A stretch of DNA of 64,000 nucleotides from Sphaerospermopsis torques-reginae ITEP-024 (lineage in GTDB: Bacteria > Cyanobacteriota > Cyanobacteriia > Cyanobacteriales > Nostocaceae), in assembly GCF_019598945.1 (NCBI RefSeq), contig NZ_CP080598.1:2852001-2916000 (forward strand). Direction: 5' to 3'. A program made the translations under genes and the position numbers. The notes beneath the pieces were generated by a model. It ran no database searches, was not told the origin of the DNA, and saw only the letters and a program-made list of their open reading frames with translations. Numbering within the stretch: the first letter of the stretch is position 1; the number at the start of each line of letters is the position of its first letter. Positions 1-8,941 of the stretch are shown in pieces.

Positions 1-1775
1 TTCAACTTCAACAACTTGGTTTTGAAGCAGGTTGGGGTAACAATGCAGCGCGATTCAAAGAAACCCTAGAACTCTTACAAAGACTCATCGACACGCCCCA
101 ACCTTCCCTCCTGGAAGCCTTTGTATCGCGTATACCCGCAGTTTTTCGCGTTGTTCTTGTTTCTATACATGGTTGGGTAGCGCAAGAAGACGTTTTAGGA
201 AGGGAAGAAACATTAGGTCAAGTTATTTACGTCCTTGAACAAGCACGCAGCTTAGAAAACAAACTACAAGAAGAAATTAAACTTGCTGGTCTGGACTGCT
301 TGGGTATCAAACCTCATGTAATTATTCTGACTCGCCTGATTCCCAACTGTCAAGGAACATTTTGTGACCTGCGATTAGAAAAAGTTAACAACACAGAAAA
401 CGCTTGGATTTTGCGAATTCCCTTTACAGATTCCCATCCAGAAATTACCAATAACTGGATTTCCAAATTTGAAATTTGGTCTTATTTAGAAAAATTTGCT
501 CAAGATGCAGAAAAAGAACTATTAGAGCAATTTCAAGGTCAACCAAATTTGATTATTGGTAACTACAGCGATGGTAACTTAGTTGCTTTTCTACTCTCCC
601 GTAGTTTAAAAGTCACTCAATGCAATATAGCCCATTCCCTAGAAAAACCGAAAAACCTATTTAGTAACTTATATTGGCAAGAATTAGAAGAAAAATATCA
701 CTTTTCTGCCCAATTTACAGCCGACTTAATTAGCATGAATGCAGCAGATTTTATCATTGCTTCAACCTATCAAGAAATTGTGGGTACACCAGACACAATG
801 GGACAATATGAATCTTACAAATGTTTTACCATGCCCGAATTATATCATGTAGTTGATGGCATTGATTTATTCAATCCAAAATTTAATATGGTTGCTCCGG
901 GAGTCAGTGAAACATTCTTTTTTCCCTACAACCAAACAGAAAAAAGAAATCCTCAAGAAAGCCAACACATTCAAAACTTATTATTTCACCAAGAAGATGA
1001 TCACATTTTCGGTAAATTAGAAGATATTAACAAAAGACCGATTTTTGCAGTTGCACCCATTACCTCAATTAAAAACCTGACTGGTTTAGCAGAATGTTTT
1101 GGTAAAAGTCAGGAATTACAATCACGGTGTAACCTAATTTTATTAACCAGCAAATTATCTCCCGATGAAGCCACAAACCCAGAAGAAGCCGAGGAAATAG
1201 AAAAACTACACAATATTATTAACCAGTATAATCTCTACAATAAAATCCGCTGGTTAGGAATGCGCTTACCTAGCAGTAAAATCGGTGAAGCATATCGCAT
1301 AATTGGCGATAAACAAGGAATATTTGTGCATTTTGCCCTTTATGAAGCCTTTGGACGCAGCATTTTAGAAGCCATGATTTCCGGCTTACCAACCTTTGCC
1401 ACAAAATTCGGGGGAGCATTAGAAATTATCGAAGATTGGCAAAATGGATTTCATCTCAATCCAACAGAGTTAGAAGGTACAGCTAAAACAATTATCAACT
1501 TTTTAGATAAATGTGAATCTCACCCAGATTATTGGCAAGAAACCTCACAATGGATGATTGAGAGAATTAGACATAAATATAACTGGAATCTCCACACTGA
1601 ACAATTATTAGTCTTAGCTAAAATGTTTAGTTTTTGGAACTTCATTGCCCCAGAAGACAACGAAGCCAGAGATAGATATATGGAAACATTATTTTATCTC
1701 ATTTATAAACCAAGAGCAGAAAAAATTATCCCCCACACACAACAACAACAACAAAAACAATACCTTCCCATTTAA
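1..1775 (+). CDS. susA: sucrose synthase, 5' end outside window
   Basis: Sucrose synthase (GT-B glycosyltransferase, GT4) reversibly cleaves sucrose with a nucleoside diphosphate to give NDP-glucose and fructose. In Nostocales it links sucrose, the carbon carrier to heterocysts, with glycogen metabolism. The reading frame is already open at base 3, well before the first TTG at 300, and encodes sucrose-synthase sequence from the start (FRVVLVSIHGW, then YVLEQAR), so the true start lies upstream. About 590 residues are visible; the family is near 800. Landmarks are PNLIIGNYSDGNLVA, YHFSAQFTADLI, and the donor-site E-X7-E motif in EAFGRSILEAM. The C-terminus ends in an unusual short glutamine-rich tail encoded by CAA repeats. 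It is followed 243 bp later by a GH65 phosphorylase, consistent with a disaccharide-metabolism pair. Confidence 0.93.
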   Translation, partial: QLQQLGFEAGWGNNAARFKETLELLQRLIDTPQPSLLEAFVSRIPAVFRVVLVSIHGWVAQEDVLGREETLGQVIYVLEQARSLENKLQEEIKLAGLDCLGIKPHVIILTRLIPNCQGTFCDLRLEKVNNTENAWILRIPFTDSHPEITNNWISKFEIWSYLEKFAQDAEKELLEQFQGQPNLIIGNYSDGNLVAFLLSRSLKVTQCNIAHSLEKPKNLFSNLYWQELEEKYHFSAQFTADLISMNAADFIIASTYQEIVGTPDTMGQYESYKCFTMPELYHVVDGIDLFNPKFNMVAPGVSETFFFPYNQTEKRNPQESQHIQNLLFHQEDDHIFGKLEDINKRPIFAVAPITSIKNLTGLAECFGKSQELQSRCNLILLTSKLSPDEATNPEEAEEIEKLHNIINQYNLYNKIRWLGMRLPSSKIGEAYRIIGDKQGIFVHFALYEAFGRSILEAMISGLPTFATKFGGALEIIEDWQNGFHLNPTELEGTAKTIINFLDKCESHPDYWQETSQWMIERIRHKYNWNLHTEQLLVLAKMFSFWNFIAPEDNEARDRYMETLFYLIYKPRAEKIIPHTQQQQQKQYLPI

Positions 1776-2018
1776 AAACCTGAAATCTAAAATTATTAAA
1801 AAAATCAACGTAGCCACACCAACAACTCTCTGAAACTCTCTTACCTTTGTGTACTTTGCGTCCTTTGCGGTTCAATCATATCAAGCCGAAATTGTCAATC
1901 GTTAGGTAAAAAAAACTACACAACGGGGATGCTCCCTATATCTCTCTTTTTTCTCCCTCCGCGCCTCTGCGCCTCTGCGTGAAAAAATCCATTCATTTAG
2001 TAATATTTAATAATAAAA

Positions 2019-4916
2019 ATGGAAAAACAACAAGATTTTATCTACACAGACTGGATATTAATAGAAAACCAGTTTAATCCTGAAAAATTACACGCTAGAG
2101 AAACAATTTTCACCATTGGTAACGGTTATTTAGGAACAAGAGGCAGCTTTGAAGAAAGCTATCCCCGTGCATTACCTGCTACATTCATTCACGGTGTTTA
2201 TGACGATGTTCCCGTAGTTTATACCGAACTGGCTAACTGTCCAGACTGGCTACCATTGATAGTGATGATTGATGGCGATCGCTTTCGTCTCGATCAAGGT
2301 ACAATATTGCAGTACAACCGTGAACTCGACCTGCGTCAAGGCGTTCTTAGCCGTTCTCTGCGTTGGCGCAGTCCCACAGGAAAAACCATAGATATCAGCT
2401 TTGAACGCTTTGCCAGTTTAGCGGATCATCATGTATTAGGACAACGCTGCCAGTTAACCACAGTAGATTTTCATGGATTAATTGAAATACAATCCAGTAT
2501 CAATGGCTACCCAGAAAATAAAGGTTTTAATCACTGGGAAGGACTAGATCAAGGGAAATTTGACCAAGGTTTCTGGTTACACAGTCGCACCCGCTATTCT
2601 CGTATTGATATCGGCATGGCTGCAAAAATGACCATTTCAGGCGTGGAAGCGGCTATGCAAATCAATACCGCACCAGGTTATCCTAGCATCAGCGCCACTT
2701 TTTTCTCTGAACCACAGCAAACCGTAACCATAGAAAAAATTGTTACTGTTTTTACCTCTCGTGACGTTGATCAACCAGTATCAGCCGCCCAGTCAAAACT
2801 CGCCCAGTTACCTGATTATATAACTCTTCGTGATGCGAATGAACAAGCTTGGGCTGAGGTTTGGCAACAAAGCGACATTCTGATTGAAGGTGATAGCAAA
2901 GCCGCTTTTGCTGTGCGTTATAATTTATTTCAATTGCTCATTGCTGCTCCTCGTAATGATGAAAGAGTGAGTATTCCCGCAAAAACCCTCTCTGGGTTTG
3001 GTTATCACGGTCATATTTTTTGGGATACGGAAATTTTTATCTTGCCATTTTTTACCTTTACTCAACCAGCACTAGCTCGGAATTTACTGACTTACCGCTA
3101 TCATACTCTAGATGGGGCGCGACGGAAAGCGATACATTATGGATATCAAGGGGCAATGTATGCCTGGGAAAGTGCGGTGACTGGGGATGAAGTAACACCA
3201 CGCTGGGCGCTACCGAGTGATTATTATGCTGAAGATGTGCGTATTTGGTGTCGTGACAGGGAAATTCATATTAGCTCAGTTATTCCCTATGCTGTATGGT
3301 ACTATTGGCAAGTCACTGGGGACGATGAATGGCTGAGAGATTATGGTGCAGAGATAATTCTAGATACCGCAATTTTCTGGTCAAGTCGCGTTGAATTTAA
3401 TCCTCACACTCAACGTTATGAAATACGTAGCGTTATAGGTGCGGATGAATACCATGAGTTAGTACATAACAATAGTTTTACTAACCGGATAGTCCAGTGG
3501 CATCTGGAAAAATCTTGTATAGTTGATAACTTATTACGTCGTAATTTCCCAGAACACGCTGAGGAACTAGAGAAGAAATTGCACCTGACTGACGAAATCA
3601 GAAACCATTGGCAAGAAATCATTAATAAAATCTGGATTCCCTACGACCCAGAAACTGGATTAGTTGAGCAATGTGAGGGATTTTTCCAGTTAGATGATAT
3701 TAACTTAGCAGACTACGAACCGCGTCAAAAGTCAATGCAAGCGATTTTAGGTATTGAAGGTGCAAATAAACACCAAGTTCTGAAACAACCTGATGTTTTA
3801 ATGCTACTTTATCTCATGCGGGAATCTAGTGAATTTCCTTACAGTAGAAAAAATTTAGAAGTAAATTGGAATTATTACGCACCCCGCACGGATATTACTT
3901 ATGGTTCTTCCCTTGGTCCAGCTATTCACGCGATATTAGCCGCAGATTTAGGGAAAACCCAAAAAGCTTATGAACGCTTTATACAAGCGGCAATGGTGGA
4001 TTTAGAAGATATCCGGGGGAATGCTCATGAAGGTATTCACGGTGCTAGTGCTGGAGGTGTTTGGCAAGCTGTGGTTTTCGGTTTTGGAGGTATTAAATTT
4101 ACCGATAATCAGCCAGTAGCCCATCCCCATTTACCTCCTGGTTGGACACGCTTAAAGTTTAAATTATACTGGCGTGGCAAATGGCATAATTTTGATTTAC
4201 TCCGGGAAAAAGGGACTGGGAAAAAATCTGCTACTAATATTCAAGGTGTGATTTTTGATTTAGATGGTGTGTTAACGGATACTGCTGAATATCACTATCA
4301 AGCTTGGCAAAGGTTAGCAAATGAGGAAGGTATACCTTTTAGCCGTCAAGCTAATGAGGCGTTACGGGGAATTTCTCGCCGTGCTTCCCTGATGTTGATT
4401 ATTGGCGATCGCCGATATTCTGATACACAGATCCAGGAGATGATGGAGCGTAAAAATGATTACTATGGGGAATTGATTGAAAATATTACTCCTGATGATT
4501 TGTTACCAGGTGCGGTTTCTTTGTTGGATGATTTGCGTCAAGCGGGGTTAAAAATTGCCCTTGGTTCAGCGAGTAAAAATGCTCGTCTGGTTGTGGAAAA
4601 GTTGGGAATTAGTGATAAACTGGATGCGATCGCTGATGGTTATAGTGTAAATAAACCCAAACCCGCACCAGATTTATTTTTATTTGCAGCCCAGCAGTTA
4701 GGAATGCCACCTCAGCAATGTGCAGTGTTTGAAGATGCAGCAGCAGGTATAGATGCAGCTTTAGCCGCAGGTATGTGGGCGGTGGGTATGGGACCACCGG
4801 AAAGGGTGGGAAATGCTCACATTGTTTTACCCAGTTTAGCAGGGATGACTTGGGAAAAATTGCAAGAGAAATTTAGGGATATTGCTTTACAGCCCACATT
4901 CCCCACCCTAACCTAA
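2019..4916 (+). CDS. GH65 disaccharide phosphorylase fused to beta-phosphoglucomutase
   Basis: A 965-residue two-enzyme fusion. Residues about 10-740 are a glycoside hydrolase family 65 protein (maltose, trehalose or kojibiose phosphorylase group): an N-terminal beta-sandwich, then an alpha/alpha barrel with the expected catalytic glutamate in IGADEYHE (about residue 477), and a small C-terminal sheet. Residues about 745-960 are a HAD-family beta-phosphoglucomutase, with the nucleophile motif DLDGVLTDT (about 747) and FEDAAAGIDAA near the end. Inferred logic: phosphorolysis releases beta-glucose-1-phosphate, which the fused mutase converts to glucose-6-phosphate. Substrate specificity cannot be read from sequence. 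It lies directly downstream of sucrose synthase on the same strand. A 10-bp inverted repeat at 4961-4989 follows the stop but has no clear T-tract. Confidence 0.88.
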   Translation: MEKQQDFIYTDWILIENQFNPEKLHARETIFTIGNGYLGTRGSFEESYPRALPATFIHGVYDDVPVVYTELANCPDWLPLIVMIDGDRFRLDQGTILQYNRELDLRQGVLSRSLRWRSPTGKTIDISFERFASLADHHVLGQRCQLTTVDFHGLIEIQSSINGYPENKGFNHWEGLDQGKFDQGFWLHSRTRYSRIDIGMAAKMTISGVEAAMQINTAPGYPSISATFFSEPQQTVTIEKIVTVFTSRDVDQPVSAAQSKLAQLPDYITLRDANEQAWAEVWQQSDILIEGDSKAAFAVRYNLFQLLIAAPRNDERVSIPAKTLSGFGYHGHIFWDTEIFILPFFTFTQPALARNLLTYRYHTLDGARRKAIHYGYQGAMYAWESAVTGDEVTPRWALPSDYYAEDVRIWCRDREIHISSVIPYAVWYYWQVTGDDEWLRDYGAEIILDTAIFWSSRVEFNPHTQRYEIRSVIGADEYHELVHNNSFTNRIVQWHLEKSCIVDNLLRRNFPEHAEELEKKLHLTDEIRNHWQEIINKIWIPYDPETGLVEQCEGFFQLDDINLADYEPRQKSMQAILGIEGANKHQVLKQPDVLMLLYLMRESSEFPYSRKNLEVNWNYYAPRTDITYGSSLGPAIHAILAADLGKTQKAYERFIQAAMVDLEDIRGNAHEGIHGASAGGVWQAVVFGFGGIKFTDNQPVAHPHLPPGWTRLKFKLYWRGKWHNFDLLREKGTGKKSATNIQGVIFDLDGVLTDTAEYHYQAWQRLANEEGIPFSRQANEALRGISRRASLMLIIGDRRYSDTQIQEMMERKNDYYGELIENITPDDLLPGAVSLLDDLRQAGLKIALGSASKNARLVVEKLGISDKLDAIADGYSVNKPKPAPDLFLFAAQQLGMPPQQCAVFEDAAAGIDAALAAGMWAVGMGPPERVGNAHIVLPSLAGMTWEKLQEKFRDIALQPTFPTLT

Positions 4917-4989
4917 ATTTTTGACTTTTGACTTTCTTTCTCCACCATCTAAAGCACGAGAAAGTATCAATGCCAAACTTCGATACTTT

Positions 4990-5191
4990 CTGCTATATAA
5001 AACCTAGACAAAGCTAGACTTTACTTTCTACTTCAACAGGAGCATGGGAGCAGTTATCCCTCCGTAGACTTTCACGCCTTAGCCAGACGCGATAACATGA
5101 TTGCTGCATTTAGATCCCTATCTATTTCCAAACCACAGTTCTCGCAGCGATAAATAGCTCTCAGTGGTTTTGGTTCGCTGGATTTCTTTAT
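4990..5191 (-). mobile_element. IS605-type TnpB element remnant A (right end plus tnpB 3' end)
   Basis: Read on the minus strand, this is the last about 40 codons of a tnpB gene followed by about 82 bp of right-end sequence ending in GGTTTTATATAGCAG. The same right end recurs at 10563-10668, 27897-28007 and 57259-57353. No tnpA or tnpB body is present. In IS200/IS605 elements this 3' end and right end encode the scaffold of the TnpB guide (omega) RNA, so the piece may still specify such an RNA; that is inference. Confidence 0.75.
5072..5191 (-). pseudogene. tnpB: tnpB C-terminal fragment
   Basis: The minus strand reads in frame through YRCENCGLEIDRDLNAAIML and ends in SRLAKA-stop at 5072-5074. 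This is the second CxxC half of the TnpB zinc ribbon and the following RuvC-III aspartate segment (DRDLNAA). Everything upstream is missing, and the sequence runs into the tRNA terminator region. It is too short to be functional as a protein. Confidence 0.8.
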
Positions 5192-5232
5192 AAAAAACAA
5201 AACTCTATAAAGTTTTAAAACCTTATAGAGTC
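5192..5232 (-). terminator. rho-independent terminator of tRNA-fMet
   Basis: On the minus strand, downstream of the tRNA, ACTCTATAAGG and its near-perfect complement (one mismatch) flank a TTTTAAA loop and are followed by a T-rich tract. This is a typical intrinsic terminator placed about 13 bp after the tRNA 3' end. Confidence 0.7.
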
Positions 5233-5244
5233 ACGTTTTCAATT

Positions 5245-5321
<77 letters not shown>

Positions 5322-5374
5322 TCGCTTTCGTCTCTTGACTTTTTTAATATAACTCATAGTCAAGAGTTTGTCAA

Positions 5375-6322
5375 CTACAAAAGCGATAATTCTCCAATTA
5401 CCTCTAAACGCTTGTATTTCCCCAAGTTCATGAATTTCTCTGCCAGGCTTTGGGCAACGCTGGGACTAATCCAACCCATTTGTTGAAGTACATGAATAGC
5501 TACGGCATATTTTGCCCGTTTAGCTCCATCCATAACTTTAATAGCCAATCCCATCCCTTCACCAAGTCGGCCAATGCACTGTACTCCTTCCGCACCTGAT
5601 TTACTGACCAGTTCACCCGGAGTTAAGCGCATCAATTCTGTGTCAAATTCACCTTCTCCAGCCACCATAGTCGGATGGTGATTCATGGCGCGGACAATGC
5701 GTTCCATATCTAAGTTATTGCTGGAGGCGAGTACAGCATATAAAGAAGCCATGTGACCGAGTTGCATGAGATATGTGGGAGCGCCGCAGTCGTCATGAAC
5801 ACCGATAAATTCGGCTGCTGGCATTCTCAATAATTCTGCTACCTTGGAGAGAATTAACTGCTGAACTGGGTGTTTACGATCCAAGTAGTTATTTAAAGGC
5901 CAATGGCGTTGCTGACAAACTGCTAACATTCCGGCGTGTTTACCAGAGCAATTGTATTCTAGGGTGCTGCGTTTACCTTCAGGAACTGGACATTGCAAGG
6001 CGCTGGGGTCAAGGTCAGCCCGCCAGAGGATGTTAAATACTTGTCGTACCTGTTCCATGCTGCCTTTGTGGGAACTGGTAATGATGGCTAAGTCACGATC
6101 GCTCAAATCATAACGTTCCAGTGTGCCTGTACTGGTGACAGCTAATGCCTGAAATGGTTTGAGGGCTGAACGGACAAAGGCAGCGGTTTCGGCGTTGCCA
6201 GCAACAGATAGAACTCGTCCCCGTTCGTCGCTGACTACAGCCTGGACTATATGCCTAGATTCGATAATACCTTCCCGCAGTAACCGGACTTCCAGTGCTG
6301 TGGCTTGTGTTCGTTTTCCCAT
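5375..6322 (-). CDS. asparaginase II family protein
   Basis: About 315 residues of the Rhizobium-type L-asparaginase family (Pfam Asparaginase_II), expected to hydrolyse asparagine to aspartate and ammonia. The Ser and Lys of VRSALKPFQ (about residues 52 and 55) match the SxxK catalytic pair described in this family, and the conserved YNCSGKHAGML follows. The ATG at 6322 is preferred over the in-frame TTG at 6340: it begins MGKRTQ and sits 2 bp after the stop of the upstream CGLD27 gene. It is the third gene of a tight minus-strand rsfS-CGLD27-asparaginase unit. The family is not related to the classical AnsA/AnsB fold; physiological substrate is inferred. Confidence 0.85.
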   Translation of the reverse strand: MGKRTQATALEVRLLREGIIESRHIVQAVVSDERGRVLSVAGNAETAAFVRSALKPFQALAVTSTGTLERYDLSDRDLAIITSSHKGSMEQVRQVFNILWRADLDPSALQCPVPEGKRSTLEYNCSGKHAGMLAVCQQRHWPLNNYLDRKHPVQQLILSKVAELLRMPAAEFIGVHDDCGAPTYLMQLGHMASLYAVLASSNNLDMERIVRAMNHHPTMVAGEGEFDTELMRLTPGELVSKSGAEGVQCIGRLGEGMGLAIKVMDGAKRAKYAVAIHVLQQMGWISPSVAQSLAEKFMNLGKYKRLEVIGELSLL

Positions 6323-6324
6323 TG

Positions 6325-6825
6325 TCAAAACAAATGCCAAACTATAGTACCAATAAGATACATGAAAGCCAAGGCGGCAAAGGTAATTTGCAAGCGTTGG
6401 AGAATAGGTTTAATTTCGTAGGAGACAATGAGGCGATCGCGGACAATGACCTCCTGGGGTTTTGTCCAGGTTTGGCCGTCATACCAGCCTGATTCTTCAT
6501 AGAAGACTGTGGAACTATAAAGGCGATCGCGCACATAGAACCAACCCAAATACAACCGCACCAATATCAGCACTACCCCCACACTGGCAGCGGCAGATCC
6601 ACAGAGAATAAAATGAACTATATGCTTTTGTGGAGGAAAGCTGGCTGCGGCTACTGGACCTGCAACCAGCCACGACCAACTCCAAATCCAAAAAATCCTG
6701 GTGAGATAATTACGCCAGCTTAAGGTAGTATCCCGAAATAGCCAGGAATTTTTTAATTCTTCGTACTCATTGAGTGGTTGCTGTTCTGTGGGAACTGGGC
6801 AGTTAGAAACCGATGATCTCATCAT
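6325..6825 (-). CDS. CGLD27 family (DUF1230) membrane protein
   Basis: A 166-residue protein with the family-typical N-terminal stretch CPVPTEQQPLNEYEEL, then hydrophobic segments near residues 45-60, 70-95 and 145-163. CGLD27 proteins are conserved in cyanobacteria, algae and plants; the plant homologue has been linked to iron homeostasis, and the biochemical role is unknown. The start codon overlaps the rsfS stop by 4 bp (ATGA-type overlap) and the stop is 2 bp before the asparaginase start, so the three genes are almost certainly co-transcribed. Confidence 0.85.
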   Translation of the reverse strand: MMRSSVSNCPVPTEQQPLNEYEELKNSWLFRDTTLSWRNYLTRIFWIWSWSWLVAGPVAAASFPPQKHIVHFILCGSAAASVGVVLILVRLYLGWFYVRDRLYSSTVFYEESGWYDGQTWTKPQEVIVRDRLIVSYEIKPILQRLQITFAALAFMYLIGTIVWHLF

Positions 6826-7283
6826 CTTGGTTTATCCTCAACCTGATCAGAGTTTGGCAGTGAAATGCGTTCGGCATGAATCCAGAATGCTTCTAAATTA
6901 TAAAACTCTCGTTCCTTGGGCATCATAATGTGAACAATCACATCTCCATAGTCTTGTAGCACCCAACTCCCCTCAGCTTTTCCTTCTGACCTTAACGGAC
7001 GACGTTGCAGGTCTGTTTCTACTTTCTCTTCTATTGCTGCGGCGATCGCTCTCACTTGTACCCTAGAGTAGCCTGTCATGATCACAAAGTAATCAGACAG
7101 GTAGGAGACATCTGCTACTTTCAGCAATAAAATCTCACCTGCTTTGCGTTCTGATCCAGCTTCAGCTATGGTTACAGCTAATTTTTCACTCAGATTATCA
7201 GTTTCCGCCATTGAGGTGTTCACTGTTGTTTTGGTCAGTGGAACAGATTCTAATGGTAAATTTCTTGGGAAATAATCAGTCAT
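6822..7283 (-). CDS. rsfS: ribosomal silencing factor RsfS (Iojap)
   Basis: A 153-residue protein of the Iojap/RsfS family, which binds ribosomal protein L14 (uL14) and blocks subunit joining under nutrient limitation. Conserved motifs are visible: VADVSYLSDYFVIMTG, a central helix, and a C-terminal GDVIVHIMMPKEREFYNLE followed by W. About 35 N-terminal residues precede the domain, longer than in E. coli. It heads the minus-strand operon with CGLD27 and asparaginase. The ATG at 7283 is the first good start. Confidence 0.93.
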   Translation of the reverse strand: MTDYFPRNLPLESVPLTKTTVNTSMAETDNLSEKLAVTIAEAGSERKAGEILLLKVADVSYLSDYFVIMTGYSRVQVRAIAAAIEEKVETDLQRRPLRSEGKAEGSWVLQDYGDVIVHIMMPKEREFYNLEAFWIHAERISLPNSDQVEDKPR

Positions 7284-7582
7284 TCAACCTCAGTTGCTTG
7301 TTTCCTTTTTTTGTTACAAATTGTCTGATGTGGTTACAAACAACTTGCAATTGTGTGAATAGGTTTTTTTGAATACTAACAAAAAAATCGGTGTTTAGGG
7401 GTATAACCCAGGCGAGAAAAAAGGAATCCTTCTTGAGATTAACTGCTATTTATGCAGTTAGCTGACTGCTGATTGCTAATTGTTTACTGCTGTTTTTACC
7501 GATGCAGAGCTACTATTTCCATTATTTGCTATCAAAGACTCCTAGAAGTCCTGATTCCTAACGAATAAATATGTAAACACAC

Positions 7583-7627
7583 AAAAAATTTACCCAGAGC
7601 CGATCTAATGAGCTTGGGTAAATTTTA
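7583..7627 (-). terminator. intrinsic terminator of the STAS-sugar transferase gene
   Basis: Inverted repeat AAATTTACCCA / TGGGTAAATTT around an 18-nt loop, followed on the minus strand by a run of T. It lies about 40 bp beyond the stop of the gene at 7665-8717. The rest of the 7284-7664 gap shows no gene, only short simple repeats. Confidence 0.7.
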
Positions 7628-7664
7628 AAATGTAATTTTTACGAATTGTGGAAACTGCTGAATT

Positions 7665-8717
7665 TTAAACAGCACCGCTGTTTTTGTTAAACAAAATGAT
7701 TATAGTTTTAAGCATCAGCTTTAAGTCATAAATTAAACTCCAATTTTGTTGATACTGCAAATCAAGACGAATAACATCCTCAAAACTGCGTACTGTCGAG
7801 CGGCCATTGACTTGCCATTCACCGGTCATCCCTGGTTTGACATCTAAGCGTTGCCACTCTGGTACTTCATATCGTTCTACTTCATCGGGGGTAGGTGGCC
7901 TAGTACCAACTAAACTCATTTCGCCTTTGAGGACATTCCAAAATTGGGGTAGTTCATCCAGGCTGGTGCGCCGTAAAAAGCGTCCTACCTGGGTAATTCT
8001 AGGATCGTTATCATTTTTAAAGAAAGCACCTTGGACTTGGTTTTGAACTTGAGATTTCTTGGCTTCCGCATCGACACACATAGAGCGGAATTTCCAAATA
8101 GCAAAACGCTTACCCATCCACCCACAGCGGGTTTGTTTAAAGAAAATCGGACCAGGATCGTTGATTTGAATAGCGATCGCAATAGGAATGAATAAAAATG
8201 CTGTAATTATTAAACCCACCAATGATCCCACTATGTCAATCAATCTTTTCATCCAAGAGGCCACAGAAGGATGTGTTTGAGGTAGGGGATCTGCTTTGCG
8301 AGAGTTAGTGATCCGATTATTTTCTTTAATATGATTAGGTTCTATGGGACTAACGCTGTGAGGAGACTCAATAGAAAATACCTGATCTAATCCTGTGAGG
8401 TCGAGAACTGCCATCACTTGAGGGGTAACATTACGAAGTCTGAATCCGATCCCTTGTTCTTGGGCATATTTAAAATTACTCACCAAAGACCCCAAACCAC
8501 TACTATCCATAAAGATCGTATTTTGGAAGTCAATGATCAAGTGTTGGGGATGGGTATCAGCTTGGATGAGGCTTTGGCAGGTTTGCTTAAAGCGTACAGC
8601 CTCAATTACACTTAATCGCATTGAAGCTTGTACTATTGCTGTATCGTTCAGGTAAGTAACTGGGAAATTTGCCTCTGTGGGTTGGCTACTCATGAAGCTA
8701 TGCAATTTGGTTGCCAT
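7665..8717 (-). CDS. STAS domain fused to polyprenyl-phosphate sugar transferase
   Basis: A 350-residue fusion. Residues about 20-118 form a STAS (anti-sigma factor antagonist) domain with the switch-serine motif MDSSGLG (Ser72/73). Residues about 152-350 are a bacterial sugar transferase (WbaP/undecaprenyl-phosphate glycosylphosphotransferase catalytic domain): one hydrophobic segment, then PGPIFFKQTRCG, KFRSM, FLRRTSLDELPQFWNVL, GEMSLVGTRPP and KPGMTGEWQVNGRS. The enzyme would transfer a sugar-1-phosphate from a nucleotide sugar to a lipid carrier, starting exopolysaccharide or glycan synthesis at the inner membrane. The usual N-terminal multi-span region of WbaP is absent and the STAS domain takes its place, suggesting phospho-dependent regulation (inference). 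The gene is divergent from queE. The start at 8717 gives MATKLHSF; an in-frame ATG lies 8 codons later. Confidence 0.88.
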   Translation of the reverse strand: MATKLHSFMSSQPTEANFPVTYLNDTAIVQASMRLSVIEAVRFKQTCQSLIQADTHPQHLIIDFQNTIFMDSSGLGSLVSNFKYAQEQGIGFRLRNVTPQVMAVLDLTGLDQVFSIESPHSVSPIEPNHIKENNRITNSRKADPLPQTHPSVASWMKRLIDIVGSLVGLIITAFLFIPIAIAIQINDPGPIFFKQTRCGWMGKRFAIWKFRSMCVDAEAKKSQVQNQVQGAFFKNDNDPRITQVGRFLRRTSLDELPQFWNVLKGEMSLVGTRPPTPDEVERYEVPEWQRLDVKPGMTGEWQVNGRSTVRSFEDVIRLDLQYQQNWSLIYDLKLMLKTIIILFNKNSGAV

Positions 8718-8941
8718 TGGGATCTAATCTGCCAAACATTATTTTTTCCTGGAAAACTACTTAACCTAATTTTGAAAAAAATAAGATTAAGGATAGGTGA
8801 GTAGTTTTTCGCGCAGAGATTTGGAGATTGCCGAACACGGTTCACAATGGAAAAAGAAGCTAGAAACCTACTGGTTTCATACCCAATCGGTGTCAGCGAC
8901 TGTGCTAGACCACAGACGAACGCGTTCCTCTCTATCATCTC

